From an uncultured Selenomonadaceae bacterium (GTDB taxonomy: Bacteria > Bacillota > Negativicutes > Selenomonadales > Selenomonadaceae): 9,849 nt of DNA. The DNA lies in contig CAJOKY010000060.1 of assembly GCA_905235425.1 (NCBI GenBank), positions 1 to 9,849 on the forward strand, written 5' to 3'. Below, in pieces: positions 1 to 7,320 of the stretch. Position 1 is the stretch's first letter. Each line of letters begins with the position of its first letter. The translations under genes and the position numbers were made by a program. The notes under the pieces were generated by a model. It made no database searches, was not told where the DNA came from, and saw nothing but the letters and a program-made list of their open reading frames with translations.

Positions 1-2932
1 ATTCGCAATTTGTACCGGGAAAGACGGGAATAAAAATTCTAGGTTTAGCGGTTAGCTGGTAGCTTTTAGCTTTTAGCCGGTAGCCGGTAGCCGGTATCTG
101 ATCCCTAATCCCTGCTCCCTGATCCCTAATCCCTGTAGAAAATATTTTTTCAAGCGGTTCACTATATGCGCGTTTCACTTCGTCAAGTGAAATTTTTTCT
201 CTGGAAATTTCTATCACAGGCTCGGAAATTGTTTCGCCTAAAATTTTAAATTCAAGTTCGCAATTCGATTCAATAATTATACTGCCGTAATTTTTAGCGT
301 ACAAGTCCACGTCCGCCGTAAATTTAAATCCTATGTCATTGCCGATTGACATTTCGGAAATCGCCGCCGCAATGCCGCCAACACCTACGCTTTTAGCCGA
401 AATAATTTTTCCCGCGCAGATTAACTCATGTATCTTCGCAAAATTTTTTTTCAGCGTGTCAAAATTCGGTATACCAAATTCATCGCGTTGACATTCAACA
501 AGATAAACTTTATTGCCGGCAGATTTAAATTCCGGCGAAATAATTTTGTCGGCATCCGTAACTGCAACGGCAAAACTTACAAGCGTCGGCGGTACGTTGA
601 GATTTTCAAAAGTGCCGCTCATTGAATCCTTGCCGCCTATAGCCGCAACGCCGAAATTTTTCTGCGCTTTAAATGCACCGAGTAACGCCGCAAAAGGTTT
701 TCCCCACTTCGCAGGAATATTCTCAAGGCGTTCAAAGTATTCTTGAAATGTCAAGTACGCCTTTGAAAAATCAGCGCCGGTCGCAGTCAACTTCGCAAGG
801 CTCGACGTTACCGCGTCAATCGCGCCGTGATAGGGACTCCAACTTGAAATTTCCGCGTCAAAGCCGTATGTCATAACAGTAGCGGTCTTTGTTTCATTTG
901 GTACAGGAATTTTCGCCGCCATACCTTCAGCAGGTGTCAACTGATTTTTGCCGCCAAACGGCATTAAAACCGTCGCCGCACCGATTGTAGAATCAAAACG
1001 TTCAACCAATCCCTTTTGACTGCAGACGTTCAAATTGCGCAGGTTGTTTATTAGAGTGTAGGGGGTAGAGGGTAGAGGGTAGGAGGTAGGATTATCAATG
1101 TGTACCGTAATATGACGCTTGACGCCGTTTGTATCAAAAAATTTTCTGCTGATATTTACAATTTCCTTGCCGCGCCAATTCATAACCAAATTTTTTTCAT
1201 CGGTAACCGTCGCTACAACGTACGCTTCCAAATTTTCTTCGTCGGCAAAATTTATGAACTTCTGCGCGTCGTCGGGACTAAGCACAACCGCCATGCGTTC
1301 CTGCGATTCAGAAATGGCAAGCTCTGTACCGTCCAAGCCGTCATATTTTTTGCGTACCGCGTCAAGATTTATTTTCAATCCCTCCGCCAATTCGCCTACC
1401 GCCACTGCCACGCCGCCCGCGCCAAAGTCATTACAGCGCTTAATAAGTCGGCTGACATTGGGATTTCGGAAAAGGCGTTGAATTTTTCTTTCGGTAGGGG
1501 GATTGCCCTTTTGAACTTCCGCGCCGCTTTTCGTCAAAGATTTCACGGTATGAACTTTGCTTGAACCGGTTGCTCCGCCTATGCCGTCGCGTCCCGTCCT
1601 GCCGCCGAGTAAAATTACAACGTCGCCGGCAACGGGTTTAATTCTTACAACGTTGGATTTAGGCGCAGCGGCAATTACCGCGCCGATTTCCATACGCTTA
1701 GCCAAGTAGCCTTCATGATAAATTTCGTGAACTTGCCCCGTCGCAAGACCTATTTGGTTGCCGTATGAACTGTAGCCTTGCGCCGCGCCGCGTGTAATTT
1801 TTTTCTGCGGAAGTTTTCCTTTCAACGTCTCTGAAAAAGGTTTACGAGGATCCGCCGCGCCGGTTACGCGCATTGCTTGATAAACGTACGATCTGCCGCT
1901 TAATGGATCACGTATCGCGCCGCCGAGACAAGTTGCCGCGCCGCCAAAAGGTTCAATTTCCGTCGGATGATTGTGCGTTTCGTTTTTGAACATTACCAGC
2001 CAATCTTCCAATTTGCCGTCAACGTCCGCTTTAATCTGAATACTGCAGGCGTTAATTTCTTCGGACTCATCAAGCCCTTGCAAAATGCCTTCACTCTTTA
2101 AAATCTTCGCGGCGATTGTGCCCAAATCCATAAGCGTTACCGGCTTGTCGGCATTTCTTTCAGCCAAATAATTTTTATACGTGCTTTCAAATTCAGCGCG
2201 GTACTTGCCGTCTGCAAAAGTCACGTCGTCAATAATCGTCGTGAAAGTCGTATGGCGGCAATGATCGCTCCAGTACGTGTCGATAACTTTCAGCTCGGTA
2301 ATTGTCGGCGGACGTTTAGCATCTTCGCGAAAATATTTTTGGCAGAATTTTAAATCGTCAAAACTCATGGCAAAATTTATGTCGCGCAGAAAAACTTTTA
2401 AAGCGTCGTCGTCCATTTCGTTGAAGTCGGCAATAATCTCAACGTCGGCAGGGACTTCTACAGAAATTTTCAGCGTGTCCGGCAGTTCAAAGCTTGCCTC
2501 GCGTGATTCAATGGCGTTTATGGAGTAGGCTTTAACTTTTTCAACATCCGCCGCCGTAATGTCGCCAATAAGCGAAATAACCTGCGCGGAATGAATTATC
2601 GGTCTCTCTTTACCGGTTACAAGCTGAACACATTGCGCGGCGGAATCTGCGCGAATATCGAATTGACCGGGCAGGTACTCAACGGCAAAAGTTTTCGTCA
2701 AGTCAATATCGACAGGCAGTTCAAAATAAAAATTATCGACGTTGGGTTCACGAAAAACTATGTCGCGAACTTTGTCAAAATCGGCGTCGTCTAAATCTTC
2801 AATGTCGTAGCGTACAAAAAGCCGCACCGCGTCCAAATTTTTTATATCCAAAGTCTCGCGGAAATCTTCAAGCAAATTTTTAGCAGGTACATTAAAGCCG
2901 TCCCGCTTTTCTACGTAAATTCTTTTTACCAC
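1..2932 (-). CDS. purL: Phosphoribosylformylglycinamidine synthase, long PurL-PurQ fusion type, 3' end outside window
   Basis: Makes FGAM from FGAR, glutamine and ATP, the fourth step of de novo purine synthesis, in the cytosol. From the GTG at 2932 the frame stays open for 977 codons to the left edge. Visible landmarks: TYWSDHCRHTTF (residues 219-230), the ATP/Mg region ETHNHPTEIEPFGG (318-331), a second AIRS half with IGGKDSMSG (about 765-773), and the start of the glutamine amidotransferase domain, IPVFPGTNCE (968-977). The rest of that domain, with the catalytic Cys-His-Glu, lies beyond position 1. The family is usually about 1,240 residues, so roughly a fifth is missing only because of the window edge. 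Two in-frame heptanucleotide arrays sit in linkers (residues about 614-627 and 933-963). The gene has its own promoter and a strong SD, so it need not depend on the upstream RTX gene. Small plus-strand ORFs over it are antisense shadows. Confidence 0.96.
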   Translation of the reverse strand, partial: MVKRIYVEKRDGFNVPAKNLLEDFRETLDIKNLDAVRLFVRYDIEDLDDADFDKVRDIVFREPNVDNFYFELPVDIDLTKTFAVEYLPGQFDIRADSAAQCVQLVTGKERPIIHSAQVISLIGDITAADVEKVKAYSINAIESREASFELPDTLKISVEVPADVEIIADFNEMDDDALKVFLRDINFAMSFDDLKFCQKYFREDAKRPPTITELKVIDTYWSDHCRHTTFTTIIDDVTFADGKYRAEFESTYKNYLAERNADKPVTLMDLGTIAAKILKSEGILQGLDESEEINACSIQIKADVDGKLEDWLVMFKNETHNHPTEIEPFGGAATCLGGAIRDPLSGRSYVYQAMRVTGAADPRKPFSETLKGKLPQKKITRGAAQGYSSYGNQIGLATGQVHEIYHEGYLAKRMEIGAVIAAAPKSNVVRIKPVAGDVVILLGGRTGRDGIGGATGSSKVHTVKSLTKSGAEVQKGNPPTERKIQRLFRNPNVSRLIKRCNDFGAGGVAVAVGELAEGLKINLDAVRKKYDGLDGTELAISESQERMAVVLSPDDAQKFINFADEENLEAYVVATVTDEKNLVMNWRGKEIVNISRKFFDTNGVKRHITVHIDNPTSYPLPSTPYTLINNLRNLNVCSQKGLVERFDSTIGAATVLMPFGGKNQLTPAEGMAAKIPVPNETKTATVMTYGFDAEISSWSPYHGAIDAVTSSLAKLTATGADFSKAYLTFQEYFERLENIPAKWGKPFAALLGAFKAQKNFGVAAIGGKDSMSGTFENLNVPPTLVSFAVAVTDADKIISPEFKSAGNKVYLVECQRDEFGIPNFDTLKKNFAKIHELICAGKIISAKSVGVGGIAAAISEMSIGNDIGFKFTADVDLYAKNYGSIIIESNCELEFKILGETISEPVIEISREKISLDEVKRAYSEPLEKIFSTGIRDQGAGIRDQIPATGYRLKAKSYQLTAKPRIFIPVFPGTNCE
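45..135. repeat. Heptanucleotide array A inside purL (13 units, bipartite)
   Basis: Thirteen consecutive 7-nt units without a phase slip. Units 1-8 (45-100) read ttagcgg, ttagctg, gtagctt, ttagctt, ttagccg, gtagccg, gtagccg, gtatctg. Units 9-13 (101-135) read atcccta, atccctg, ctccctg, atcccta, atccctg, which on the minus strand are TAGGGAT-like, so the second half is in opposite orientation. Read in the purL frame it gives GIRDQGAGIRDQ and then a Lys/Ala/Tyr/Leu-rich stretch, in the linker between the last AIRS domain and the glutaminase domain. Confidence 0.9.
1051..1092 (+). repeat. Heptanucleotide array B inside purL (6 units)
   Basis: Six units in phase: ttagagt, gtagggg, gtagagg, gtagagg, gtaggag, gtaggat. 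The array is 42 nt, exactly 14 codons, and on the purL strand encodes a Pro/Ser/Tyr-rich peptide (NPTSYPLPSTPYTLI, about residues 614-628) just after the DTNGVKRHITVHI segment. No stop is introduced in the purL frame. Confidence 0.88.
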
Positions 2933-2945
2933 ATAAACCCTCCTT
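2930..2945 (-). promoter_or_regulatory. purL ribosome binding site and GTG start
   Basis: AAGGAGGG (2938-2945) lies 5 nt upstream of GTG at 2932-2930, the only start that opens the PurL frame at MVKRIYVEKR. An ATG overlaps it 2 nt upstream (2934-2932) but reads ATG-TGG-TAA and stops after two codons. Confidence 0.8.
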
Positions 2946-2960
2946 AAAAATTTTGAAATG

Positions 2961-2989
2961 ATTCTATCACAACACATTTATTTTAGCAA
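2961..2989 (-). promoter_or_regulatory. Predicted sigma-70 type promoter of purL
   Basis: On the minus strand TTGCTA (2984-2989) is followed after exactly 17 nt by TAGAAT (2961-2966), preceded by an extended -10 TG (TGATAGAAT). Transcription would begin near 2954, giving a leader of about 20 nt. No purine riboswitch or PurR-like box was recognised. Confidence 0.65.
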
Positions 2990-3011
2990 AAAAATAGCGC
3001 CGATTAAGCGC
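2988..3011 (-). terminator. Weak candidate intrinsic terminator after the RTX gene
   Basis: Minus-strand GCGC (3011-3008), loop TTAATCG and GCGC (3000-2997) are followed by TA and seven T residues (2994-2988). The stem is only 4 bp, perhaps 5 with a T-G pair, so function is uncertain. The T-tract overlaps the -35 element of the purL promoter. Confidence 0.35.
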
Positions 3012-3052
3012 ATAAAAATTTATTCATATTCGTCAGCTTGTCAGCTTGTAAA

Positions 3053-3094
3053 ACTACGTACTATTTACTATCAACTACTTACTACCCACTACTT
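3053..3094 (-). repeat. Heptanucleotide array C at the 3' end of the RTX gene (6 units)
   Basis: Plus-strand units actacgt, actattt, actatca, actactt, actaccc, actactt, all in phase. On the minus strand each carries a TAG. The RTX stop codon (TAG, 3091-3089) is the TAG of the first unit met by the ribosome. A directly adjacent octamer duplication, gtcagctt twice (3032-3047), lies just beyond it. Confidence 0.88.
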
Positions 3095-5332
3095 TTCGTA
3101 CCAATTTTTATTTTGATAATCGGCGCCGTAAGTTTGTCCACCTACTTTAAACGTGCCGACCTGTCCACTTATATTTAACGATCCGCCGTCCGTAAATTTA
3201 AAGTAAGTGCCTTCGTCCGTGAACATAGCGCCGGAAATTTGTTCTAAATTCATATTTAACAAATTAAGTGTATCTTCATTGCCGGATTGGAAAATATTAT
3301 CGTGACCGTTGCTGTAAGAGTAAATATATTCGTCAATGCCCAAGTTGCCGTACAATGCATCATCAGAGCCGACACGTCCGCCCCACAATGACGAACCCGC
3401 CGCATCTGCGTAAATTTGGTTATTAACATGGTCTGAACCCATTATTACTTCAAAAGCGCCGAAACATCTGCCGTCTATAACACCTTCATAATCTTGCGCC
3501 AAGTAGACGTGAGAAATTAAATTGCCGTTGGCGTCGGCAAGTTCAATCAATTTGTTTTGCGCGTCCGTGATATGTACTGAACCTTGTGCCGCATTTATTA
3601 TAAAGTCATTTCCGGAAGTTATCCAATCGGTATATGTAGCATCAAAATTTAATTTATCGCCGGAATTAAAATTATTAATCGTGTCATTGCCGGATTGATA
3701 AGAAAAAATACTTGGAGTAATATTTTCAGAAGGCGTTTCAGTTACGCCGGTGTAGTTTGAGTTGAGTTGAATTTTCGGCATTCTGTTATTGACATATACA
3801 AGAAGTATTGAACCTTCGCCGACGCCGATAATTAAATCGTTGCCGCTTTGCGTCGTAGTGTAACTGTCTGCGGCAACTATCAACGTATCACTTGCACTGA
3901 AATTTGAAATGGTATCGTTGCCGTCGCCTAAGTTGTACTGATAAACAAATCCTTGACTGTCTCCGTGATTAGAAATACTGTCATCACCTACGCCGCCGTT
4001 TATAGTGATATCGGCACCGCCACTAAAAATAGTATCGTTGCCTTCACCGGCATTAATCTTGGCATTATATCCCATATAGTTATAGATATTATCAGAGCCG
4101 TCATATGAATTTATCGTAACATTTTTACCTTCTTCATTACGTATATAGTCACTATTGTCATTGCATGTAATTAAAGTGTCGTTGTTATGATTGTATAAGC
4201 TAACTCCTTTTACCGTTGAGTCTGTTGATGAAGTGATTTTATTAATATCCGGTACGGTTGTTTTGGAAGAATCGCCGAGCGTACCTTGAATTATCGGCAT
4301 CTTATCCGCGTAATCTCTGATAATAATGTAGCCGTCGCCAATACATGCCACTAAATGATCTTGGTATTTTACTGTAGTATAAATTCCGCCTCCCATTACC
4401 AACGTGTCATTTGCTTGAAATCCGGTAATGGTATCTTTTCCGTCGCCTGCATTATACTGATAAACAGAGCCGTCTCTCGTGGAGCCGTAAATGTAATCGT
4501 TACCTGCACCGCCGGTTATTGTGACTTCATCGCCTTCATTTCTTATTGTGTCATCACCCGCGCCGCCATTTATTGACGTGTAGCCGTTAAGACCTGCAGT
4601 ATTTCCGAAATTTGCAATAGAGTCATTACCGTCTCCGCCGTAGATAGTGACATTTGGATCATAATTTTCAACAGTGTCGTCACCGTCGCCGCAGTTCATT
4701 GTAACATCAGTACCGAGACTGCTAAAAAACTGATCATTACCACTGCCGCCATTCATAATTACATCATGTGCAGCATCATTTGAAAGGTAGTCATTGCCAT
4801 TACCGGCGTCTAAAGTTATATTACTGGCATCACCGTCATTTTTATTTCTAAAAGTATAAAGTTTGTCGTCACCGTCATTAGTGACCATTATAATATGCTG
4901 ACCGTTACCTGCTGAAATTACGTCATTAGCGTTACCGCTGTATATGTTTACATAAGTTCCACTAGAAGAAGTGACGAGGTTTGTACCGTCATCGACGCGT
5001 ATCAATATGTGATCGCCGGTACTGCTAATTTTATCGTTGCCTGTGCCGCTGGTTATTGTTATATCATTGCCGGAGGAAGAAATAATGTGGTTACCGGAGC
5101 CATTGCTTGTTATCGTGACATTGTTGCCGGAGGAAGAGATAGTATTATACCCGGTAGTACTTGGTGAACCGGCTTTTATCGTAATATTTGAACCACTACT
5201 GGTAATTTGGTTATGACCTTCGTCGGCTTTTATAGTAACATTACTTCCAAAAACTGGTAATAGACTCATTGCCGTTGCCACCCCAAATTGTAACCGTACT
5301 GCCGCTACTGTAAACGGAGTGACGACCGTCAC
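3089..5332 (-). CDS. Longest intact part of the RTX-repeat protein (C-terminal about 740 codons)
   Basis: This open frame can be read from an ATG at 5332, but its first 28 residues (MTVVTPFTVAAVRL...) are out of the RTX phase and no SD precedes it, so 5332 is unlikely to be a natural start. RTX-like sequence begins at GSNVTIK (5248). In order: degenerate 18-residue repeats whose Ca2+ ligands are partly lost (for example ADEGHNQI, TSNGSGNHI), better repeats (GGSGND, CGDGDD, GGDGND, GGAGDD, GGAGND; residues 195-279), a 60-residue module at 290-349 repeated at 463-522, and two diverged copies near 543-597 and 669-730. The C-terminus, VGGQTYGADYQNKNWYEK, is probably the native end. It may be produced only if the frameshifts are real errors or are bypassed. 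Confidence 0.6.
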   Translation of the reverse strand: MTVVTPFTVAAVRLQFGVATAMSLLPVFGSNVTIKADEGHNQITSSGSNITIKAGSPSTTGYNTISSSGNNVTITSNGSGNHIISSSGNDITITSGTGNDKISSTGDHILIRVDDGTNLVTSSSGTYVNIYSGNANDVISAGNGQHIIMVTNDGDDKLYTFRNKNDGDASNITLDAGNGNDYLSNDAAHDVIMNGGSGNDQFFSSLGTDVTMNCGDGDDTVENYDPNVTIYGGDGNDSIANFGNTAGLNGYTSINGGAGDDTIRNEGDEVTITGGAGNDYIYGSTRDGSVYQYNAGDGKDTITGFQANDTLVMGGGIYTTVKYQDHLVACIGDGYIIIRDYADKMPIIQGTLGDSSKTTVPDINKITSSTDSTVKGVSLYNHNNDTLITCNDNSDYIRNEEGKNVTINSYDGSDNIYNYMGYNAKINAGEGNDTIFSGGADITINGGVGDDSISNHGDSQGFVYQYNLGDGNDTISNFSASDTLIVAADSYTTTQSGNDLIIGVGEGSILLVYVNNRMPKIQLNSNYTGVTETPSENITPSIFSYQSGNDTINNFNSGDKLNFDATYTDWITSGNDFIINAAQGSVHITDAQNKLIELADANGNLISHVYLAQDYEGVIDGRCFGAFEVIMGSDHVNNQIYADAAGSSLWGGRVGSDDALYGNLGIDEYIYSYSNGHDNIFQSGNEDTLNLLNMNLEQISGAMFTDEGTYFKFTDGGSLNISGQVGTFKVGGQTYGADYQNKNWYEK
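3767..4465 (-). repeat. Duplicated 60-residue RTX module (4286-4465 and 3767-3946)
   Basis: Two copies 519 nt apart share VYQYNxGDGxDTIxxF, DTL, YTT, GxGxI and (K/R)MPxIQ. A third, weaker copy (FSYQSGNDTINNF, then SGNDFIINAAQGSV) begins near 3706, and a fourth (YIYSYSNGHDNIF) near 3328. The copies suggest growth of the gene by internal duplication. Confidence 0.65.
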
Positions 5333-5710
5333 CGAGATTTATCGGAACATTGGATCCTTCACTGCGAACTGTTTCATTACCTGTGCCGCCTAAAATCGTG
5401 ACGTTTGAGCTTTTGTTTGTAATGCTGTCATCGCCTACGCCGCTGTTTATCGTCACGTTTTCGCCGATACTATGAATAGTGTCATTACCAACGTTGCCGA
5501 AAATACTGGAATTAGAGCCACTGTGGGTGACACAATGTCATGGTCATTGCCTCCGTCAATCGTGGAGTATTTACCTATGTTTACAATGCTGTCATGATCA
5601 TCGCCGCCGTAAATTACAACACCTGAGCCATCCTGATTATTACTGTTAATGGTGTCATTGCCTGCACTACCGTTAATCGTGACATATGCACCGGAATTTA
5701 TAATCGAATC
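4490..5710 (-). repeat. RTX 18-residue (54-nt) tandem repeat region
   Basis: Repeats of the form SxGSNVTIxGGxGNDxI, one beta-roll nonapeptide plus one beta-strand nonapeptide. They are well kept at both ends and degenerate in the middle (about 4890-5250), where GGxGND becomes DEGHNQ, NGSGNH, DDGTNL or GNANDV. The length varies by a few residues between copies, so it is not a perfect satellite at DNA level. Confidence 0.75.
5241..5456 (-). pseudogene. Middle fragment of the RTX gene in the shifted frame
   Basis: Encodes the missing repeats between the two frameshifts: VTINSGVGDDSITN, SNVTILGGTGNETVRSEG, SNVPINLGDGRHSVYSSG and STVTIWGGNGNESITSF, then leaves the RTX phase at the T run and stops. 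The same frame extends upstream to about 5525 with SGSNSSIFGNVGNDTIHSIG. It has no start signal of its own; it is the direct evidence that the flanking pieces were once one reading frame. Confidence 0.6.
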
Positions 5711-5797
5711 ACTATCATTAGTACCGTTGACAATATTATTGCTTGTACTGTTGCTGATATTGGAAAAAAGCTGAATTTCAAAAATAAATGTATGCAT
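5453..5797 (-). pseudogene. N-terminal fragment of the RTX gene (truncated product of about 114 residues)
   Basis: Starts at ATG 5797 behind GGAGGG. Further in-frame codons upstream to 5875 are not preferred because they have no SD. Residues 1-20 are a non-repetitive leader (MHTFIFEIQLFSNISNST), then RTX repeats (VTINGSAGNDTIN, VVIYGGDDHDSIVN, STIDGGNDHDIVS). After about residue 90 it turns into hydrophobic out-of-frame sequence ending in VSAKT. Without frame correction this short piece is what the SD would direct. Confidence 0.6.
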
Positions 5798-5804
5798 AAA
5801 AAAT

Positions 5805-5810
5805 CCCTCC
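5805..5810 (-). promoter_or_regulatory. Ribosome binding site fixing the RTX start at 5797
   Basis: GGAGGG on the minus strand, 7 nt before ATG 5797. It is the only good SD near the N-terminal RTX frame. Confidence 0.7.
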
Positions 5811-5844
5811 GCTTGAAAATCTGTAATACGTATAATTATGGCAT

Positions 5845-5875
5845 ATTTTAACAAACAAAGAGGGAGGATAGTCAA
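5845..5875 (-). promoter_or_regulatory. Possible promoter of the RTX gene
   Basis: Minus-strand TTGACT (5870-5875) is followed after 19 nt by TAAAAT (5845-5850), or after 18 nt by TTAAAA. The spacing is longer than ideal. It lies between the murF stop (5897) and the RTX start. No hairpin terminator was seen after murF, so read-through from murF is also possible. Confidence 0.45.
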
Positions 5876-5896
5876 GTGTTATTTATATTTTTTTTA

Positions 5897-7237
5897 TCAA
5901 ATCATATCGATAACTTTTTCCAAGTGCATGCCGTGAGACGCCTTGAATAAAATCAAGTCAGCGTATTTTAAAACGCCGCGCAGATTTTTAGCCGCGTCTT
6001 CGTGCGAATAAGTCACGAAAACATTTTGCATCCCCGCCGCTTTCGCACCTTCGGCAATAAATTTTCCAAGTTCGCCGACCGTAATTAAAATTTCAAAACC
6101 GTTTTCTGCAACGTACGCGCCGATATCGCGATGAGCCTTTTCTGCAATTTCGCCGAGTTCAAACATATCACCGAGCACGGCAATTTTTCTGTTGTCGTAA
6201 TTTTCGGCGGCAGTCTTAATAGCGGCACGCATTGACGCGGGACTTGCGTTGTAGGCGTCATTTACTATAACAATGCCGTCGCGGTGAATGACTTCAAAGC
6301 GCATTTTCGTAGTCATCAAAGTTGACAGACCTTTAATCGCTTGTTGAACCGACAAACCTGTAGAAATTCCGGCGGCAATGGCTGACAAGGAATTTGAAAT
6401 ATTATGGCGACCGATTATCGGCAAATCGACATGATAAATTTTTTCTTTGTACTTCATATCAAACTCTGTCGTGCCGCTAGAAATTTTTATATTTTCGGCT
6501 TTTAAATCGGCGTCGTGTTCAATGCCGTGAGTGATAACCGTAACGCCGGAGTTGACGATATTTTTCATTGCTATGGTGTAGGGATTATCGGCATTTAAAA
6601 TCACCGTGCCGCCGGATTGAATCGCCTGCACCAGTTCACCCTTCGCCTTCGCAATATTTTCAATCGAGCCTAAAAGTTCCATATGCGTTTCATTTACGTT
6701 TGTTACAATGGCAATGGTAGGCTTTACAATTTTTGCAAGCGCCTCAATTTGACCGAGTCCGCGCATACCTATTTCAACGACGGCGGCTTTATGATTTTCG
6801 TCAAGTTCGAGCAAAGTCATCGGAACGCCGATTTCATTATTAAAATTGGCGGAAGTTTTTAAAACCTTGCCTAAGCCGCTTAATACAGAGGCGGTTAAAT
6901 CTTTCGTCGTAGTCTTGCCTGTCGAGCCGGTAATTGCTACAATCGGAATGTCGAATCTGTCGCGCCAATACGCGGCAATTTGCTGATACGCGGTTAAGGT
7001 ATCGTCAACCTTTATAATGGTGCCGTCAACTTCGCGTGAAAAATCTTTGCTGACAATCGCGGCTTTTGCACCTTTGTTAAATGACTCTTCGACAAAATTT
7101 TCTCCATTGAAATTTTCGCCTTTTAGTGCTACAAACAAATTTCCTTCAACAATTTTGCGGCTGTCCGTAGTCACGCCTGTCACAATCAGATCTTTATCAA
7201 CTTCTTCAAAAATTTCACTTAAATTTATTTTTTTCAT
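5897..7237 (-). CDS. murF: UDP-N-acetylmuramoyl-tripeptide--D-alanyl-D-alanine ligase
   Basis: Adds D-Ala-D-Ala to UDP-MurNAc-tripeptide with ATP, the last cytoplasmic step of the muropeptide precursor. The 446-residue product has the normal Mur ligase layout: N-terminal UDP-binding domain with TTDSRKI (23-29), ATP P-loop GSTGKTTTKD (104-113), NNEIGVPMTLLEL (about 134-145), EIGMRGLGQIE, the NETHMELLGSIENIAKAKGEL-like helix region, GRHNISNSL (276-284), and the C-terminal DAYNASP (327-333) and GDMFELG. The start is placed at ATG 7237 because GGAGG (7243-7247) lies 5 nt upstream; the upstream ATG at 7249 overlaps that SD and has no good one of its own. Length is normal for the family. It lies downstream of murE on the same strand but is separated from it by an opposing recT. 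It appears intact. Confidence 0.96.
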   Translation of the reverse strand: MKKINLSEIFEEVDKDLIVTGVTTDSRKIVEGNLFVALKGENFNGENFVEESFNKGAKAAIVSKDFSREVDGTIIKVDDTLTAYQQIAAYWRDRFDIPIVAITGSTGKTTTKDLTASVLSGLGKVLKTSANFNNEIGVPMTLLELDENHKAAVVEIGMRGLGQIEALAKIVKPTIAIVTNVNETHMELLGSIENIAKAKGELVQAIQSGGTVILNADNPYTIAMKNIVNSGVTVITHGIEHDADLKAENIKISSGTTEFDMKYKEKIYHVDLPIIGRHNISNSLSAIAAGISTGLSVQQAIKGLSTLMTTKMRFEVIHRDGIVIVNDAYNASPASMRAAIKTAAENYDNRKIAVLGDMFELGEIAEKAHRDIGAYVAENGFEILITVGELGKFIAEGAKAAGMQNVFVTYSHEDAAKNLRGVLKYADLILFKASHGMHLEKVIDMI

Positions 7238-7320
7238 GGTATCCTCCATAAAAATTATATTCCCTAAATAAAAATTTTCTGTTAAAATACTTTTTGAAAT
7301 TTACAATAAGGAGTTTTTGT
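7238..7320. promoter_or_regulatory. Divergent murF/recT intergenic region
   Basis: 83 nt, strongly AT-rich. For recT (plus) a TAAAAT at 7283-7288 is a possible -10 without a good -35, and AAGGAG (7308-7313) is the SD, 7 nt before ATG 7321. For murF (minus) TATAAT at 7254-7259 is a perfect -10 match, but it would start transcription almost on the murF SD and has no matching -35, so it may be chance. No operator-like palindrome was seen. Confidence 0.4.

Larger units (their letters stand above)
3089..5797 (-). pseudogene. RTX-type calcium-binding repeat protein gene, about 902 codons, interrupted by two frameshifts
   Basis: Read as one gene it starts at ATG 5797 (MHTFIFEIQLFSNISNST) behind GGAGGG at 5805-5810 with 7-nt spacing, and ends at TAG 3089. 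The frame is lost near 5523-5531 (minus TCACCCACAG, one nt too few) and restored at a run of five T (5249-5253, one nt too many). The two shifts cancel: 5797 and the long downstream frame are in the same phase, but a TGA at 5453-5455 stops unshifted translation at about 114 residues. The protein is a glycine/Asp/Asn-rich stack of 18-residue repeats (SNVTIxGGxGNDxIxSxG), the beta-roll Ca2+-binding motif of RTX proteins. There is no Sec signal peptide and no transmembrane segment, which fits type I export (inference). Either a decayed gene, a phase-variable one, or a sequencing error. No specific enzyme domain was recognised. Confidence 0.7.

Noticed and set aside
101..135. TTAGGG-like units considered as telomere-type sequence
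   Set aside because: The period is 7, not 6, the units vary, and the array lies inside a coding gene.
428..2794. Several plus-strand open frames of 65-154 codons
   Set aside because: They lie antisense to the continuous, strongly conserved PurL frame and have no plausible SD or protein features.
5249..5531. Programmed ribosomal frameshifting in the RTX gene
   Set aside because: Neither site has a canonical slippery heptamer with a clear downstream stem, and two opposite shifts in one gene would be required.
7237..7249. Alternative murF start at ATG 7249
   Set aside because: This ATG overlaps the GGAGG that serves ATG 7237, and it has no good SD itself.
7294..7320. Alternative recT start at ATG 7294
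   Set aside because: No SD precedes it, whereas AAGGAG sits 7 nt before ATG 7321.
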